6,186 nucleotides of DNA from Thermoplasmata archaeon (lineage in GTDB: Archaea; Thermoplasmatota; Thermoplasmata; Lutacidiplasmatales; UBA184). This document shows positions 5,537 to 6,186 of this stretch, one piece after another (position 1 is the first letter of the stretch; the number at the start of each line of letters is the position of its first letter). The notes beneath the pieces are model-generated. The model worked only from the letters and a program-made list of their open reading frames with translations, ran no database searches and was not told where the DNA came from. Position numbers and translations under genes: made by a program. The DNA lies in the NCBI GenBank assembly GCA_030043835.1, contig JASHWY010000040.1, positions 1 to 6,186 on the forward strand, written 5' to 3'.

Positions 5537-6186
5537 TCAGCCGATCAGCCGCTCGGGGGGCGCGGCGCTCGAGGGGGGCGCGTCGGGCGGAGCGACGCTG
5601 AGTGGGATGGGGGACGGCTTCGCGCCGGGAGCCCGTAGCTGGCGCATGTGCTCCCAACGGCGGGTGAGGTCGTCCTGGGTGCCGATATCGTGCCGGACGT
5701 AGTAGTCGCCCTTCACGAACTTGAGCGCCGCCTCGACGCGGGTACTCGCCTCGTGGATCGCGCTCGCTTCGCCGACGAGCGCGACCCCGCGCGACGAGCC
5801 GAGCTTCACGGTCCCGGGCCCCGCGGCCTCGACGCTCCCGTAGTAGATGCGGACCCCGGTCGCCTCGATCGCCTCGGAGTCGAGGAAGAGGAGGCCTCCC
5901 GGCTTCGGTCGGTCGCCGTACCCCGGCGGAACGAGGTACTTGACGACCGTCGACCGGAGGCGGAAGCTCACGAGATTGGGGTCGACGCGGCCCGTCGCGA
6001 CGCCGAGGAGGAGCTCGGCGAAGTCGCCTTCCTCGTAGAGCGCGAGCGCGTTGATCCCTTCGGGGTCCCCGAACCGGGCGTTGAACTCGAGGAGCTTGGG
6101 TCCGGTTGCTGTGAGCATGAAGCCGCCGTAGAGGATCCCGCGGAACGGGGTCCCCTCCCGCTCGAGCGCCTCCTTCGTCTTCGCGA
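5537..6186 (-). CDS. purD: Phosphoribosylamine-glycine ligase, C-terminal part (5' end outside window)
   Basis: PurD (GAR synthetase) makes glycinamide ribonucleotide from phosphoribosylamine, glycine and ATP, the second step of purine synthesis. About 215 codons are in the window and the frame is open to the right edge. The conserved ATP-grasp segment FRGILYGGFMLTATGPKLL, followed by EFNARFGDPE (6056-6085), is diagnostic; its Glu and Asn bind the metal of ATP. The C-terminal domain follows (VVKYLVPPGYGDRPKPGG and KLGSSRGVALVGEA), then VKGDYYVRHDIGT, a form I associate with archaeal PurD. An internal ATG at 6118 is not the start, because the upstream codons are plainly conserved PurD sequence. 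The last 30 or so residues (5540-5632) are Pro/Ala/Ser-rich and go beyond the usual end of the fold. It lies 50 bp upstream of tfs on the same strand. Confidence 0.93.
   Translation of the reverse strand, partial: AKTKEALEREGTPFRGILYGGFMLTATGPKLLEFNARFGDPEGINALALYEEGDFAELLLGVATGRVDPNLVSFRLRSTVVKYLVPPGYGDRPKPGGLLFLDSEAIEATGVRIYYGSVEAAGPGTVKLGSSRGVALVGEASAIHEASTRVEAALKFVKGDYYVRHDIGTQDDLTRRWEHMRQLRAPGAKPSPIPLSVAPPDAPPSSAAPPERLIG

Overview
The window is a slice of an archaeal chromosome with high GC content and dense gene packing. Four things point to Archaea: an Alba chromatin protein, a two-zinc-ribbon transcription factor S (TFS), an archaeal/eukaryal-style class II asparaginyl-tRNA synthetase, and a type II tRNA-Leu with no encoded CCA. 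The strongly GC-rich third codon positions, the short gene gaps and the euryarchaeal look of PurD would fit a GC-rich Thermoplasmatota-like or other euryarchaeal lineage. That placement is inference; the sequence itself only secures 'archaeon'. I see no insertion sequence, CRISPR array, phage gene or other sign of recent transfer.

Left part (1-2025). A polytopic membrane protein, open at the left edge, ends in an RDD domain. Its last 50 bp overlap, tail to tail, the 3' end of alba on the minus strand. Both overlapping tails are proline/glycine/alanine-rich, and a 16-bp perfect GC palindrome lies inside the overlap.

Middle part (2026-3242). A 121-bp divergent promoter region separates alba from tRNA-Leu(GAG). 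Only 18 bp after the tRNA a plus-strand gene begins for an unrecognised protein with an N-terminal four-cysteine zinc ribbon and a long helical, coiled-coil-like body. Its stop codon lies in a CTAG tetranucleotide that also holds the stop codon of the convergent GNAT acetyltransferase gene.

Right part (3239-6186). Four minus-strand genes run right to left: purD (3' part only), tfs, asnS and the GNAT gene. The tfs stop and asnS start share one base (TGATG), so these two are almost certainly one transcript with coupled translation. A TATA-like box about 30 bp before tfs suggests the tfs-asnS pair has its own promoter downstream of purD. The theme is core information processing (chromatin, transcript cleavage, tRNA and its charging) plus purine synthesis, with two uncharacterised proteins set among them.

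The most interesting points are modest. They are the Alba protein with Gln in place of the acetylatable lysine known from Sulfolobus, the unknown zinc-ribbon/coiled-coil gene tied to a tRNA, and the tail-to-tail overlap around the GC palindrome. I do not see convincing evidence of an entirely new biological system.
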